The translations under genes were made by a program, and so were the position numbers. This document shows, in pieces, positions 1 through 5,874 of a stretch of 64,000 bases of DNA (position 1 is its first letter; the number at the start of each line of letters is the position of its first letter). The notes under the pieces are model-generated. The model was not told where the DNA came from, did no database searches, and was given only the letters and a program-made list of their open reading frames with translations. The stretch is taken from IMG/VR virus record IMGVR_UViG_3300045996_001613, positions 19,578-83,577 of that record. One strand, written 5' to 3'. The stretch comes from a virus.

Positions 1-42
1 TGGGTAAGGGTAAGGGGTGAGGCTTATTAAGATAAGGGTATC

Positions 43-65
43 AAGGGTATGAGGGTCATACCCTT
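43..65. promoter_or_regulatory. 10-bp perfect inverted repeat upstream of first gene
   Basis: Arms AAGGGTATGA (43-52) and TCATACCCTT (56-65) are perfect reverse complements separated by GGG. It lies in a G-tract-rich leader in which GGGTAA-type units recur (2-17, 34-40). It could be an operator or a hairpin in the leader of the first gene; no clear -35/-10 pair is visible beside it. Confidence 0.5.
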
Positions 66-103
66 ATTGCACACAAGACTAGTGAACAAAGGAGATAAGG
101 GTT

Positions 104-379
104 ATGGTTATTGAGTTCTTTATAACGGATGATACAGAAGGGATCGAGTACGGTCCGTTCGGCACCCCGCAAGAGGCTTATGATATAGATGTATCAATGG
201 ATATGTATAAGCCTGCAGTAGTACGCCGGATAGATTGTGACTATCGTTCCGATGTTGAGGTAGACCGGGATGGGAATGATAAGCCTAGCTTAGACGCCCA
301 CTACGATAGGCTTAACGCTCGCGATAGGGCTACGTACGGTATGAGCCCGCAGCAGATAGAGCGACACGACAGTATGTAA
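104..379 (+). CDS. Hypothetical acidic protein, 91 aa
   Basis: The ATG start follows a GGAG Shine-Dalgarno sequence inside the motif GGAGATAAGGG. The product is small, acidic and soluble-looking, with a Tyr/Asp-rich N-terminal half and no family I recognise. It is the first gene of a rightward series of tiny genes, which in phages usually means early, host-directed functions. It is followed by about 95 bases without an obvious gene before the next leader peptide. Confidence 0.75.
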   Translation: MVIEFFITDDTEGIEYGPFGTPQEAYDIDVSMDMYKPAVVRRIDCDYRSDVEVDRDGNDKPSLDAHYDRLNARDRATYGMSPQQIERHDSM

Positions 380-473
380 CAAATGTATCCAGGGTGTAGC
401 GTGCACCACGGCGTACGGGGCGAACCCACTACACCCACTAGTAATAAGGGCTACGAGGTCAGGAGATAAGGGT

Positions 474-548
474 ATGTCCGCCACAACAGTCGAGGTCAAG
501 AAGTACGGTGCATGCACCATCCGTATCAAGGTTACAGTGGTACGATGA
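474..548 (+). CDS. Short leader-like ORF, 24 aa
   Basis: The ATG at 474 sits behind a strong AGGAG ribosome site (461-465), which here is again part of a GATAAGGGTA motif. The 24-codon frame ends in TGA overlapping the ATG of the next gene as ATGA (545-548). That arrangement implies translational coupling, so this ORF could act as a leader peptide for gene 545-928. The product (start MSATTVEVKK) is basic and has no recognisable domain. Confidence 0.55.
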   Translation: MSATTVEVKKYGACTIRIKVTVVR

Positions 549-928
549 TAGCCTACAGGATCTATGAAGAAAGGGACGGGCAACTGTACCCACTGCAGCA
601 CAAGACACGCACCCCGGTACCCTTGAACGAATGGATGCAAGCAGACGTAAAGATGGCGCGTGATGGGTCAGGCAACAGATGGTACAAGGCGGGCTTCCAC
701 TCTGTACCTCGTATCGAAGATGCCGAGGCTTATATGCAGCATTTCAGGTCAGCCCGTCGCGAGAGGTTAAGGGTCGTCGAGGTCGAGGTTAGCAACACAT
801 GGAGCAAGGACCACTCGCCTGCCCCTGTGATCCTGTCGGAGTACATGTTGGTTAAGGGTATCGTAACTACGCAAAACACAGATTTCAATCCGAGGTCTCA
901 GAGCTGTGATCTCGGGGAGGAGGCATAG
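545..928 (+). CDS. Hypothetical protein, 127 aa
   Basis: I place the start at ATG 545, which overlaps the stop of the 24-aa ORF (ATGA), not at the upstream in-frame ATG 512 that lacks a ribosome site. The N-terminus (MIAYRIYEE) and two further strand-like segments suggest a small alpha/beta fold. I do not recognise the family. The gene ends 1 base before the next start, so it is part of the same transcript as its neighbours. Confidence 0.75.
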   Translation: MIAYRIYEERDGQLYPLQHKTRTPVPLNEWMQADVKMARDGSGNRWYKAGFHSVPRIEDAEAYMQHFRSARRERLRVVEVEVSNTWSKDHSPAPVILSEYMLVKGIVTTQNTDFNPRSQSCDLGEEA

Positions 929-929
929 C

Positions 930-1115
930 ATGCTAGCGCAGGACGTAAAGCCTTTGGAGCGTGAGCTTCTGGACCACCTGTATCAGGTGTTGCTTGAAGC
1001 AGAGAACGATGAGCTACCGAACCCAGACCGGATACGCAAGGCACGCGCCGACTATGCCGCATGCGAGGAATGGTATGCAAGGAAGTACAGCGTAGACATG
1101 GAGGTTGCATCGTAA
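930..1115 (+). CDS. Hypothetical helical protein, 61 aa
   Basis: ATG 930 follows GGGAGGAGG at good spacing; an in-frame GTG at 906 lies inside the previous gene and is less likely. The product is Leu/Glu-rich and almost certainly all-helical (residues 5-45). The stop overlaps the next start as TAATG. No family is recognised. Confidence 0.7.
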   Translation: MLAQDVKPLERELLDHLYQVLLEAENDELPNPDRIRKARADYAACEEWYARKYSVDMEVAS

Positions 1116-1252
1116 TGCATGTTGCGAAGTACGAGATCAAGGCAGACGGGCGCAGGGTCGGCGTCGCGGATAAGCCTGATCAGGCCAGCGACGCGAGGAA
1201 GAAGTATCGCAACTATGGCTACAAGGTGGAGGTCAAGAAGTTCAGAGTGTGA
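1115..1252 (+). CDS. Hypothetical basic protein, 45 aa
   Basis: It starts at ATG 1115 inside TAATG, directly coupled to the previous gene. The product is Lys/Arg-rich with a pattern (strand, Ala-Asp-rich helix, strand) that resembles short DUF-type phage peptides, but I cannot name it. Its stop codon (1250-1252) lies inside the TGTGAA-N4-TTCACA palindrome at 1248-1263, so the gene ends exactly where a regulatory site begins. Confidence 0.65.
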   Translation: MHVAKYEIKADGRRVGVADKPDQASDARKKYRNYGYKVEVKKFRV

Positions 1253-1263
1253 ACGAATTCACA
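1248..1263. promoter_or_regulatory. Operator-like palindrome TGTGAA-N4-TTCACA (copy 1)
   Basis: The sequence TGTGAACGAATTCACA has perfect half sites TGTGAA and TTCACA around CGAA. Identical half sites recur at 3494-3509 and 5175-5190, each at a gene boundary, as expected for binding sites of one dimeric regulator. The regulator is not identified. Confidence 0.6.
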
Positions 1264-1324
1264 GCGGGGGATAAGGGTAGGGCTTAGACTAGTGTCAACG
1301 GTAACGGAACGAACGGAGGACAGG

Positions 1325-1561
1325 ATGCAGTACCTAGACCGGAACTACAGCAGCAAGGCCGCAGTCAAGAGGGCTCTGGCCGAGGGTGCCGAGATCAGGG
1401 TCAACGTGGTTGAGCCGCAGATCTCGGGCCGCAGCGTCAAGAGCAAGAAGTTCGGCACCGTGACCGAGCACACCGTCGCGGGTCCATGGTTTCCCCAGCC
1501 GCATAGCTGGTACGGCAACGTCCGCGTCAACGACGCGGGCCTCGTGGTCGAGGTCAAGTAA
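1325..1561 (+). CDS. Hypothetical protein, 78 aa
   Basis: ATG 1325 follows CGGAGGA at correct spacing; an in-frame GTG at 1292 is upstream of that ribosome site and is rejected. It is the first gene after operator copy 1. The C-terminal half is beta-rich (VTEHTVAGPW then YGNVRV). The stop overlaps the next start (TAATG). Family unknown. Confidence 0.75.
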   Translation: MQYLDRNYSSKAAVKRALAEGAEIRVNVVEPQISGRSVKSKKFGTVTEHTVAGPWFPQPHSWYGNVRVNDAGLVVEVK

Positions 1562-1803
1562 TGGCGCAGACCGACGAGACCAAGGCGATCAAGGCAAAGG
1601 TACGGGCCGCGAAGCAGAATCTGCAGAAGGCAGAGAGGCTGATCCTCGACGCGGAAAAGGGCGAGGTCAGCGTGCACATCGGTAGCCTACTGGCCGCGGG
1701 ATACGCGATGATGGCAACACACGACGCGCAGGACGCGGAGCGCAACGCTCGCGGACTGCACGCGGCGACGGAGGACAGCTACCACGAGGAGGTCTCGGCG
1801 TAA
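1561..1803 (+). CDS. Hypothetical helical protein, 80 aa
   Basis: It starts within TAATG and is coupled to the previous gene. The first 40 residues (KAIKAKVRAAKQNLQKAERL) form a charged helix likely to be coiled coil; the rest is Ala-rich and acidic. No catalytic motif or known family is seen. Confidence 0.7.
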   Translation: MAQTDETKAIKAKVRAAKQNLQKAERLILDAEKGEVSVHIGSLLAAGYAMMATHDAQDAERNARGLHAATEDSYHEEVSA

Positions 1804-1835
1804 CGCCGGGACCTCTCTACCCGAAGGGAGCAGCA

Positions 1836-2288
1836 ATGCCAGCCATCACCCCGGAGCAGATAGACCAGAAGTTCGGCGGACAGTACTCCGAGAACTACAC
1901 CTTAGGCGTACGCCATGGGGTCAAGGCCGAGACCAGCGTAGTGCACGCGACCATCGGTCGCGCAGAGGACAACCTGTTCGCCACGACCGAGGCGCAGTGG
2001 GACTACCTCGACGGTTGGGTTCAGGGGCGCGTCGAGTGGGACGCGGCGGTTGAGGGCGATCAGGTCTACGAGCAGTATGCTCGGATGTTCACGGACGGCA
2101 AGTTCGACGTGACAGACATGGTGCGATTCTTCCTCGCGGACCTCGCGACGGAGGACGTGTACATCGCGATACCCGCGGCAGGCGACCCGTTCGCGGCTGC
2201 TCTGCGCGAGGCCGAGTGCGATATGCTGGCTCTGTACCTCGACGACAAAATCACTGCCGACCAGTACCTCTATGCGAGGGGAGCGTAA
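1836..2288 (+). CDS. Hypothetical protein, 150 aa
   Basis: ATG 1836 follows GAAGGGAG. The product is acidic and aromatic-rich with a helix-dominated pattern (motifs YTLGVRHGVKAE and WDYLDGWVQGRVEWD). I do not recognise the family. It lies in the same run of small genes, separated from the previous stop by 32 bases that hold only the ribosome site. Confidence 0.75.
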   Translation: MPAITPEQIDQKFGGQYSENYTLGVRHGVKAETSVVHATIGRAEDNLFATTEAQWDYLDGWVQGRVEWDAAVEGDQVYEQYARMFTDGKFDVTDMVRFFLADLATEDVYIAIPAAGDPFAAALREAECDMLALYLDDKITADQYLYARGA

Positions 2289-2289
2289 G

Positions 2290-2529
2290 ATGGAGCAGAA
2301 GTACGTCGTAGCCGAGCAAGACCCGAGCCTCAGCCCGAGCCGTGAACTCGGGCTGTCCTCCTCCGGTGTACGGATGGACCTGTACTCAGCCCTGTCGACG
2401 GCTGCGGAAGCAGCCCGCAGGTACGGCACAGCACATGAGGTCCGCGTCGTGACCCGCGAGTATGACTCCGGCACGTTCGCGGTCGGGGCCAGCCGGTACA
2501 CCGTCGACCCCTCGGAGGTCAGCGCATGA
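2290..2529 (+). CDS. Hypothetical protein, 79 aa
   Basis: The start at ATG 2290 is chosen because GAGGGGAG lies just upstream; the in-frame ATG 2272 would overlap the previous gene. The sequence has a helical middle (SALSTAAEAARRYG) and a C-terminal strand pair. The stop overlaps the following ATG (ATGA). Function unknown. Confidence 0.7.
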   Translation: MEQKYVVAEQDPSLSPSRELGLSSSGVRMDLYSALSTAAEAARRYGTAHEVRVVTREYDSGTFAVGASRYTVDPSEVSA

Positions 2530-2747
2530 GCATGACTCTGACGGACGTACGCAACGCGGTACCAGCCATGACCGACGGCATGCTGGTGGAGCTATACTGC
2601 CAGTACAGCACCTTTGCCGACCGTAACCCTGACTCCGACGAGGGGCGATACAAGGCGAAAATGGAGATCGTAGACGCGGAGTCTAAGAAGAGGCACCGTC
2701 CACACGTGGACGCGAAGAAGGCGACGAAGTGGGGGTATTGGAAGTGA
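2526..2747 (+). CDS. Hypothetical helical protein, 73 aa
   Basis: It starts at ATGA (2526), coupled to the previous gene. The product resembles many short phage early proteins: an amphipathic helix (TLTDVRNAVPAMTDGMLVEL), a second charged helix and a basic tail. No known domain. The end overlaps the methyltransferase start as GTGA. Confidence 0.65.
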   Translation: MSMTLTDVRNAVPAMTDGMLVELYCQYSTFADRNPDSDEGRYKAKMEIVDAESKKRHRPHVDAKKATKWGYWK

Positions 2748-3472
2748 ACATCGCAGTGCTATTCGACGGCGCAGGGCTCGCACGACTCGGGCTAGAGCAG
2801 GCGGGGCATACGTGCACCGGATACGAGCTAGATCCGTGGAAGCACTACCTCTCGCAGTTCGTGGGCTCGGGGAATTCCGTGCTCGCGGACGTACGCGACG
2901 TGGACCTGTCCCCCTACGATGCAGTGTGGGCATCGCCCCCGTGCCAGTGGCACAGCAGCGCACGCACGCAAGGGGACCCGGTCTCGGGCTTCGCGACCGA
3001 TCTCCTAGAGTGGTCTCTGAACCTCGACGTGGGTGTCCTGTGGGTGGAGAACATCATGAGCCAGACTGCCAGCCTCAATACGTGGGGCACCAAGTACAAC
3101 GCGGCTCAGTTCCTATCCGTCCCCATCCAGAATCGCAACCGCATCGTCGGCGGTCACTATCGCGAGCCGTTTGTGTACGCGAGCTACCGGCGTACGTTCG
3201 CGGGGATCTGCCCCTGCATCACGGCCAGCGAGTACAAGGGCTGCGCCTCCGACACGCGCAGGGCGTCGCGCTACTACGGGCGTCGCCTGACTGTCGGGGA
3301 GTGTGCCGACCATCAGGGGCTCACCATTCCCCCCGAGTGGCACACCGTACCCGAGGGATTCACGCCGGGACGTTGGAGGCAGAATCTCTACGAGGCGATT
3401 GGTAACGGGGTCCCCGTCTACATGGCGCGTGGCTTCGGTGAGATGTACCCGGCGAAATCCAGGGGATTGTAA
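2744..3472 (+). CDS. C5 cytosine-specific DNA methyltransferase
   Basis: It transfers methyl from S-adenosylmethionine to cytosine C5 in DNA. Visible motifs are I (VLFDGAGLARLGLEQAG, residues 5-21), IV with the catalytic Cys (ASPPCQ, 63-68), VI (VENI, 101-104) and X (IGNGVPVYMARG near the C-terminus). At 242 aa it is short for the family, so the target-recognition region is reduced. The likely start is GTG 2744, overlapping the upstream stop as GTGA; GTG 2729 is an alternative. The job is probably protection of phage DNA from host restriction. A second, Dcm-like enzyme lies at 21167. No partner restriction enzyme is visible. Confidence 0.85.
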   Translation: MNIAVLFDGAGLARLGLEQAGHTCTGYELDPWKHYLSQFVGSGNSVLADVRDVDLSPYDAVWASPPCQWHSSARTQGDPVSGFATDLLEWSLNLDVGVLWVENIMSQTASLNTWGTKYNAAQFLSVPIQNRNRIVGGHYREPFVYASYRRTFAGICPCITASEYKGCASDTRRASRYYGRRLTVGECADHQGLTIPPEWHTVPEGFTPGRWRQNLYEAIGNGVPVYMARGFGEMYPAKSRGL

Positions 3473-3493
3473 CTGCCGGCACAAGCTCGAGAT

Positions 3494-3509
3494 TGTGAAC
3501 GAATTCACA
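3494..3509. promoter_or_regulatory. Operator-like palindrome TGTGAA-N4-TTCACA (copy 2)
   Basis: Same 16-bp sequence as copy 1 (spacer CGAA), 21 bases after the methyltransferase stop and at the head of the RNA-rich island. It could control transcription of the structured RNAs. Confidence 0.6.
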
Positions 3510-3762
3510 GACAACGGTAGCCGAGTAGGAGATAATGCGGGAGCAATGAGAAGGACAACGACAAGGGGAGAGACATGTGAACTCAGAGGGGCGAGCCTGA
3601 CGGTCCTGACCCCAACAGGCGAGACGGTCGGAGTACCAGACCGGCGGGGATGTGGGCGCGAGCCCGTGCATGAAAGAGAGCACACCCAGCGAGGGCCGCT
3701 GGTAAGGAGGCTCACATCCCCTGATGGCGAGGCAGATACGGGCGCAGTGGTGCGAACGGCTC

Positions 3763-3781
3763 ATGGGGCTGATCACCCCGG
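3763..3781 (+). repeat. 19-bp direct repeat, copy 1
   Basis: ATGGGGCTGATCACCCCGG is repeated perfectly at 3837-3855 (74 bases between starts). Each copy contains GGGG and CCCC able to pair across CTGATCA. Confidence 0.85.
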
Positions 3782-3836
3782 CAAGCCTAGTAGCACGGTG
3801 AAAATCCCACGGCTAACTGCCGTGCCGATGGCGACA

Positions 3837-3855
3837 ATGGGGCTGATCACCCCGG
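3837..3855 (+). repeat. 19-bp direct repeat, copy 2
   Basis: Second perfect copy of the repeat at 3763-3781; it is followed by CCCGG/CCGGG complementarity that may form a competing hairpin. Confidence 0.85.
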
Positions 3856-3909
3856 AGTCGACCGGGAAAGCTGCGCCGGTATCTGCCCCGACCACGAATG
3901 GAGGAGCAC

Positions 3910-4092
3910 ATGAGACCGCCAGCACGACATACGGTGGACGGGGTGCACAAGCGCACCGGGATGATAGTCACGGTGAAGCTGGGCTTCGCCTCTCACCGGG
4001 ATGCGCACAACTACATAACCAAGCACCTGACCGAACTGCACGTCAGGGGAATAGACCCGGTGCACGTCGGGACGGACAGGACGGGCGCGTAA
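3910..4092 (+). CDS. Hypothetical protein, 60 aa
   Basis: ATG 3910 follows GGAGGAG at good spacing; the in-frame ATG 3898 contains that ribosome site and is rejected. The product has a plausible mixed alpha/beta composition (MIVTVKLGFASHRDAHNYITKH) and no recognised domain. Its last three codons and stop overlap the 5' acceptor strand of the tRNA-like RNA at 4083, so gene and RNA share about 10 bases. Confidence 0.6.
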   Translation: MRPPARHTVDGVHKRTGMIVTVKLGFASHRDAHNYITKHLTELHVRGIDPVHVGTDRTGA

Positions 4093-4161
4093 TGGGTTCG
4101 ACGGGTGCAACGGGCGCGAGCGCCCAACACCCGGAGGAGAGTTCGATTCTCTCCGCGTCCA
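4083..4161 (+). ncRNA. tmRNA-like tRNA-like domain lacking the mRNA part
   Basis: The acceptor stem pairs GGGCGCG (4083-4089) with CGCGTCC (4154-4160) over 7 bp, with a G-U wobble at the third pair and A as discriminator (4161). G3-U70 plus A73 is the alanyl-tRNA synthetase identity set carried by tmRNAs. The T-arm is canonical: GAGAG, loop TTCGATT, CTCTC (4137-4153). Between them there is no D-stem; instead GGGTTCGACGGG (4094-4105) matches the GGNTTCGACGGG signature of tmRNA 5' domains. CGGGTG/CACCCG (4102-4107 with 4128-4133) mimics helix P2 and is capped by GGGCG-CGAG-CGCCC instead of pseudoknots and a tag reading frame. No canonical anticodon arm can be drawn. CCA is not encoded (CTA follows). 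I see no tag ORF nearby. Confidence 0.6.
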
Positions 4162-4164
4162 CTA

Positions 4165-4295
4165 CGAGTCCCGGCATGGTACGGGAGAGACACGCTGAAA
4201 CACCACGCACGGCCACTGCGGTAGTCATGACCCGCATGCTTTCAAAGTGTCTCTGGTTGAATATACGCGACTCTCCCACACCATGCCGGGGCTCG
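4165..4295 (+). ncRNA. Structured RNA closed by a 16-bp stem
   Basis: CGAGTCCCGGCATGGT (4165-4180) pairs with ACCATGCCGGGGCTCG (4280-4295) over 16 bp with one G-U. After a symmetric AC/AC internal loop, GGGAGAG (4183-4189) pairs with CTCTCCC (4271-4277). A competing helix GAGACAC (4187-4193)/GTGTCTC (4247-4253) and a hairpin TGCGG/CCGCA around a GTCATGAC loop are also possible. It begins 3 bases after the tRNA-like element, so the two may be one transcript, with the stem possibly acting in processing. Not a known class to my eye. Confidence 0.5.
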
Positions 4296-4327
4296 GCTGT
4301 AGTCAACACCGACCGGGAGGTCTGACC

Positions 4328-4462
4328 GTGGACACTATGGACCTGCACAACTGGCGTGAATGGAGCGCAGAGCAGTTCGCCCTCGACGCGGAGGCCGAGG
4401 TCTCCGAGGACGAGATAGCCGCGAGCTACGCGGCCACGAACCCCCACGAGGAGGTAGAGTAA
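4328..4462 (+). CDS. Hypothetical acidic protein, 44 aa
   Basis: GTG 4328 is preceded by CGGGAGG at 8 bases; ATG 4337 is an alternative start. The product is strongly acidic and helical (FALDAEAEVSEDEIAASYAA). The stop overlaps the next ATG as TAATG. Function unknown. Confidence 0.6.
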   Translation: MDTMDLHNWREWSAEQFALDAEAEVSEDEIAASYAATNPHEEVE

Positions 4463-4659
4463 TGACCGGAGTACACGGCCCACTGGTCGTCCGCGAGGTC
4501 TGGATCGTCGGGCCAGTGATGTCGGAGTTCGTCGGCTTCATGAACCGCGTAAATTCCCGCATCAAGGTCGGCAGGATAGCCGAGCTAAATGGGTGGGAGG
4601 TATGGGATCGCGAGATAAACGAGACACACGACACCTTTTGGCTGAGGGAGGCATCATGA
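4462..4659 (+). CDS. Hypothetical protein, 65 aa
   Basis: It starts in TAATG, coupled to the previous gene, and ends in ATGA with the next. It has a hydrophobic N-terminal strand/helix region (VVREVWIVGPVMSEFVGFM) but not a clear transmembrane segment. No family recognised. Confidence 0.65.
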   Translation: MTGVHGPLVVREVWIVGPVMSEFVGFMNRVNSRIKVGRIAELNGWEVWDREINETHDTFWLREAS

Positions 4660-4823
4660 CCACCACGAGCATCGCGAAGGCCCGCCAACAACTCAAGCGG
4701 CAGTACCGGAAGATATCGACCGGCGTGCTCTATGGATGGATGGCCGTCTACCTCGTCGAGGACAACGAGTACATGTGCACCACAATCCGCGAGGTACTGC
4801 GGGAGAGGGGCGAGCAGATATGA
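4656..4823 (+). CDS. Hypothetical basic protein, 55 aa
   Basis: It starts at ATGA (4656) with GGGAGG upstream. The N-terminal half is basic and helical (KARQQLKRQYRKIS), the rest mixed. It could bind nucleic acid, but no helix-turn-helix or zinc motif is visible. Confidence 0.65.
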   Translation: MTTTSIAKARQQLKRQYRKISTGVLYGWMAVYLVEDNEYMCTTIREVLRERGEQI

Positions 4824-5173
4824 TGCACCTAGAGTGGCATCTGGACAAGCTGAACGACGCGGCTAACGAACTAGCCCACAACGCCAAGCACCGCGAACTG
4901 ACCGAGGAGGAGATCGTCGAGTTCAAGCAGGAGTTCACCGACCAGATCCGCAACCTGCAGGACGAGGTATCGTCCCTCGGAGGACACCTGACCGACGCGG
5001 TAAACGAACTGTACGAAATGCTGCCGAAGTGCGAACAGTGCGACGAGATCCTGACCGAGGACAACATCGCGGACACGGCAGACCTACGAGACGCGAAGGT
5101 CTGCGCCGACTGCCAGTACGACATGGACCCCATGAACGACGTGAACTACGTCGGTCACCCGATGCACTACTAA
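4820..5173 (+). CDS. Coiled-coil zinc-ribbon protein, 117 aa
   Basis: It starts at ATG 4820 (or 4823, ATGATG) overlapping the previous stop. Residues 1-70 are a long charged helix with heptad character. The C-terminal part has CEQC and CADC pairs about 23 residues apart, a likely four-Cys zinc ribbon. The layout is typical of small phage regulatory or nucleic-acid-binding proteins; the partner is unknown. The operator palindrome copy 3 begins 2 bases after the stop. Confidence 0.75.
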   Translation: MMHLEWHLDKLNDAANELAHNAKHRELTEEEIVEFKQEFTDQIRNLQDEVSSLGGHLTDAVNELYEMLPKCEQCDEILTEDNIADTADLRDAKVCADCQYDMDPMNDVNYVGHPMHY

Positions 5174-5174
5174 T

Positions 5175-5190
5175 TGTGAATTCGTTCACA
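5175..5190. promoter_or_regulatory. Operator-like palindrome TGTGAA-N4-TTCACA (copy 3)
   Basis: TGTGAATTCGTTCACA has the same half sites with the spacer in the opposite orientation (TTCG). It lies 64 bases before the metallopeptidase start, in a gap wide enough for a promoter. A degenerate half copy (AACGAGTTCACAG) is seen inside the downstream membrane-peptide gene near 5950. Confidence 0.6.
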
Positions 5191-5253
5191 GATATCACGG
5201 CACAATTTGTTACACTTGAGGTCAACGGTAAGGACGATCAGGAGGTAGGCAAG

Positions 5254-5874
5254 ATGCAGTACAAGGTGGACCCGAAGATCCAAAAGCTCTGCGACGAGGG
5301 CGTGAAGTACATCGCGGAGTTCTTGGATCTAGTCGACACCCGCAAGCTGTACGAGTTCAAGATCCGGCAGTCTGATAGCGCACGCGCCATCCCCTGCGCG
5401 TATGGCAACTGCAAGTCTCCGCGTCGCTCGTCGATTCTCGGTGGCGGCAGCGGCCAGACCGCGGGATTCCGCATCTCAGTCTCCCTCAAGGGCAGCGACG
5501 ACGATTTCCCGTGGGCTCCGGGCTCGTGGGGTCGACGGGGCTATCTCCGGCACGCGGGTGAAATCCACCACGGACATGTAGGCACTACGCTAGCCGAGCA
5601 GATGGTCTTCGTGTCCGGTCACGAGTTCCTGCACTACGCGGCCCTGTCGGGGCTGTGTCCGGTGCGATACAGCCAAGAGTACAACGCGGATCGGTTCGGA
5701 TACGATATGATGCATTCCTTCCGAGAAGGCGTCGATCCGGTCTTCCTCGCGGAACACTTCGATACCAACATCTGCCACGACCCCGGACACTACGCGCATC
5801 AGGTGCCTACGCGAATCGCGCATCAGCGAGCACCGTACGCGGCACTGCCCCCGACCATACGGAAGGGGATCTAG
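5254..5874 (+). CDS. Putative HExxH zinc metallopeptidase, 206 aa
   Basis: The zinc-site motif HEFLH (residues 123-127) is followed by EYNADRFG (142-149), the third-ligand arrangement of gluzincin-type peptidases (M48/SprT/ImmA-like). The N-terminal 60 residues contain a short helix and two Cys. ATG 5254 follows CAGGAGG; the longer open frame upstream overlaps the operator and is rejected. No signal peptide, so it is presumably cytoplasmic. It is the first gene after operator copy 3. A role in cleaving a host factor or repressor is possible but is inference; the substrate is unknown. Confidence 0.7.
   Translation: MQYKVDPKIQKLCDEGVKYIAEFLDLVDTRKLYEFKIRQSDSARAIPCAYGNCKSPRRSSILGGGSGQTAGFRISVSLKGSDDDFPWAPGSWGRRGYLRHAGEIHHGHVGTTLAEQMVFVSGHEFLHYAALSGLCPVRYSQEYNADRFGYDMMHSFREGVDPVFLAEHFDTNICHDPGHYAHQVPTRIAHQRAPYAALPPTIRKGI

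Larger units (their letters stand above)
3546..3897 (+). ncRNA. Hairpin-dense region, candidate structured RNA
   Basis: No ribosome-site-supported gene covers these roughly 350 bases, but self-complementarity is dense. A 9-bp stem GGGGATGTG/CACATCCCC (3646-3654 with 3713-3721) encloses three hairpins: GGC-GCGA-GCC with a GNRA loop (3655-3664), GTGC/GCAC (3666-3683) and CCAGCG-AGGGC-CGCTGG (3686-3702). Further hairpins are CACGG/CCGTG (3808-3824) and CCCGG/CCGGG (3851-3866). A 19-bp direct repeat is at 3763 and 3837. One frame stays open through the region (from ATG 3546), so a coding explanation is not excluded, but the translation is Arg/Thr/Gly/Pro-rich and unlike its neighbours. Strand is inferred from neighbouring transcription. 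Confidence 0.45.

Noticed and set aside
3546-3897. Cobalamin riboswitch, because GGTGAAAATCC (3797-3807) and CCGGTATCTGCC resemble its boxes
   Set aside because: The order, spacing and paired regions do not match the consensus, and no cobalamin-related gene follows.
4083-4161. Ordinary tRNA gene
   Set aside because: No D-stem and no 7-base anticodon loop can be drawn; the middle forms one long hairpin with a 4-base loop.
4165-4295. HDV-like self-cleaving ribozyme, because CCGGCATGGT matches part of the HDV genomic ribozyme
   Set aside because: That stretch is fully paired with a distant strand, and the nested double pseudoknot of HDV ribozymes is absent.
4092-4325. Protein-coding gene starting in TAATG after the 60-aa gene
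   Set aside because: No ribosome site of quality, composition unlike neighbours, and the frame runs through both tRNA-like and 16-bp stems.
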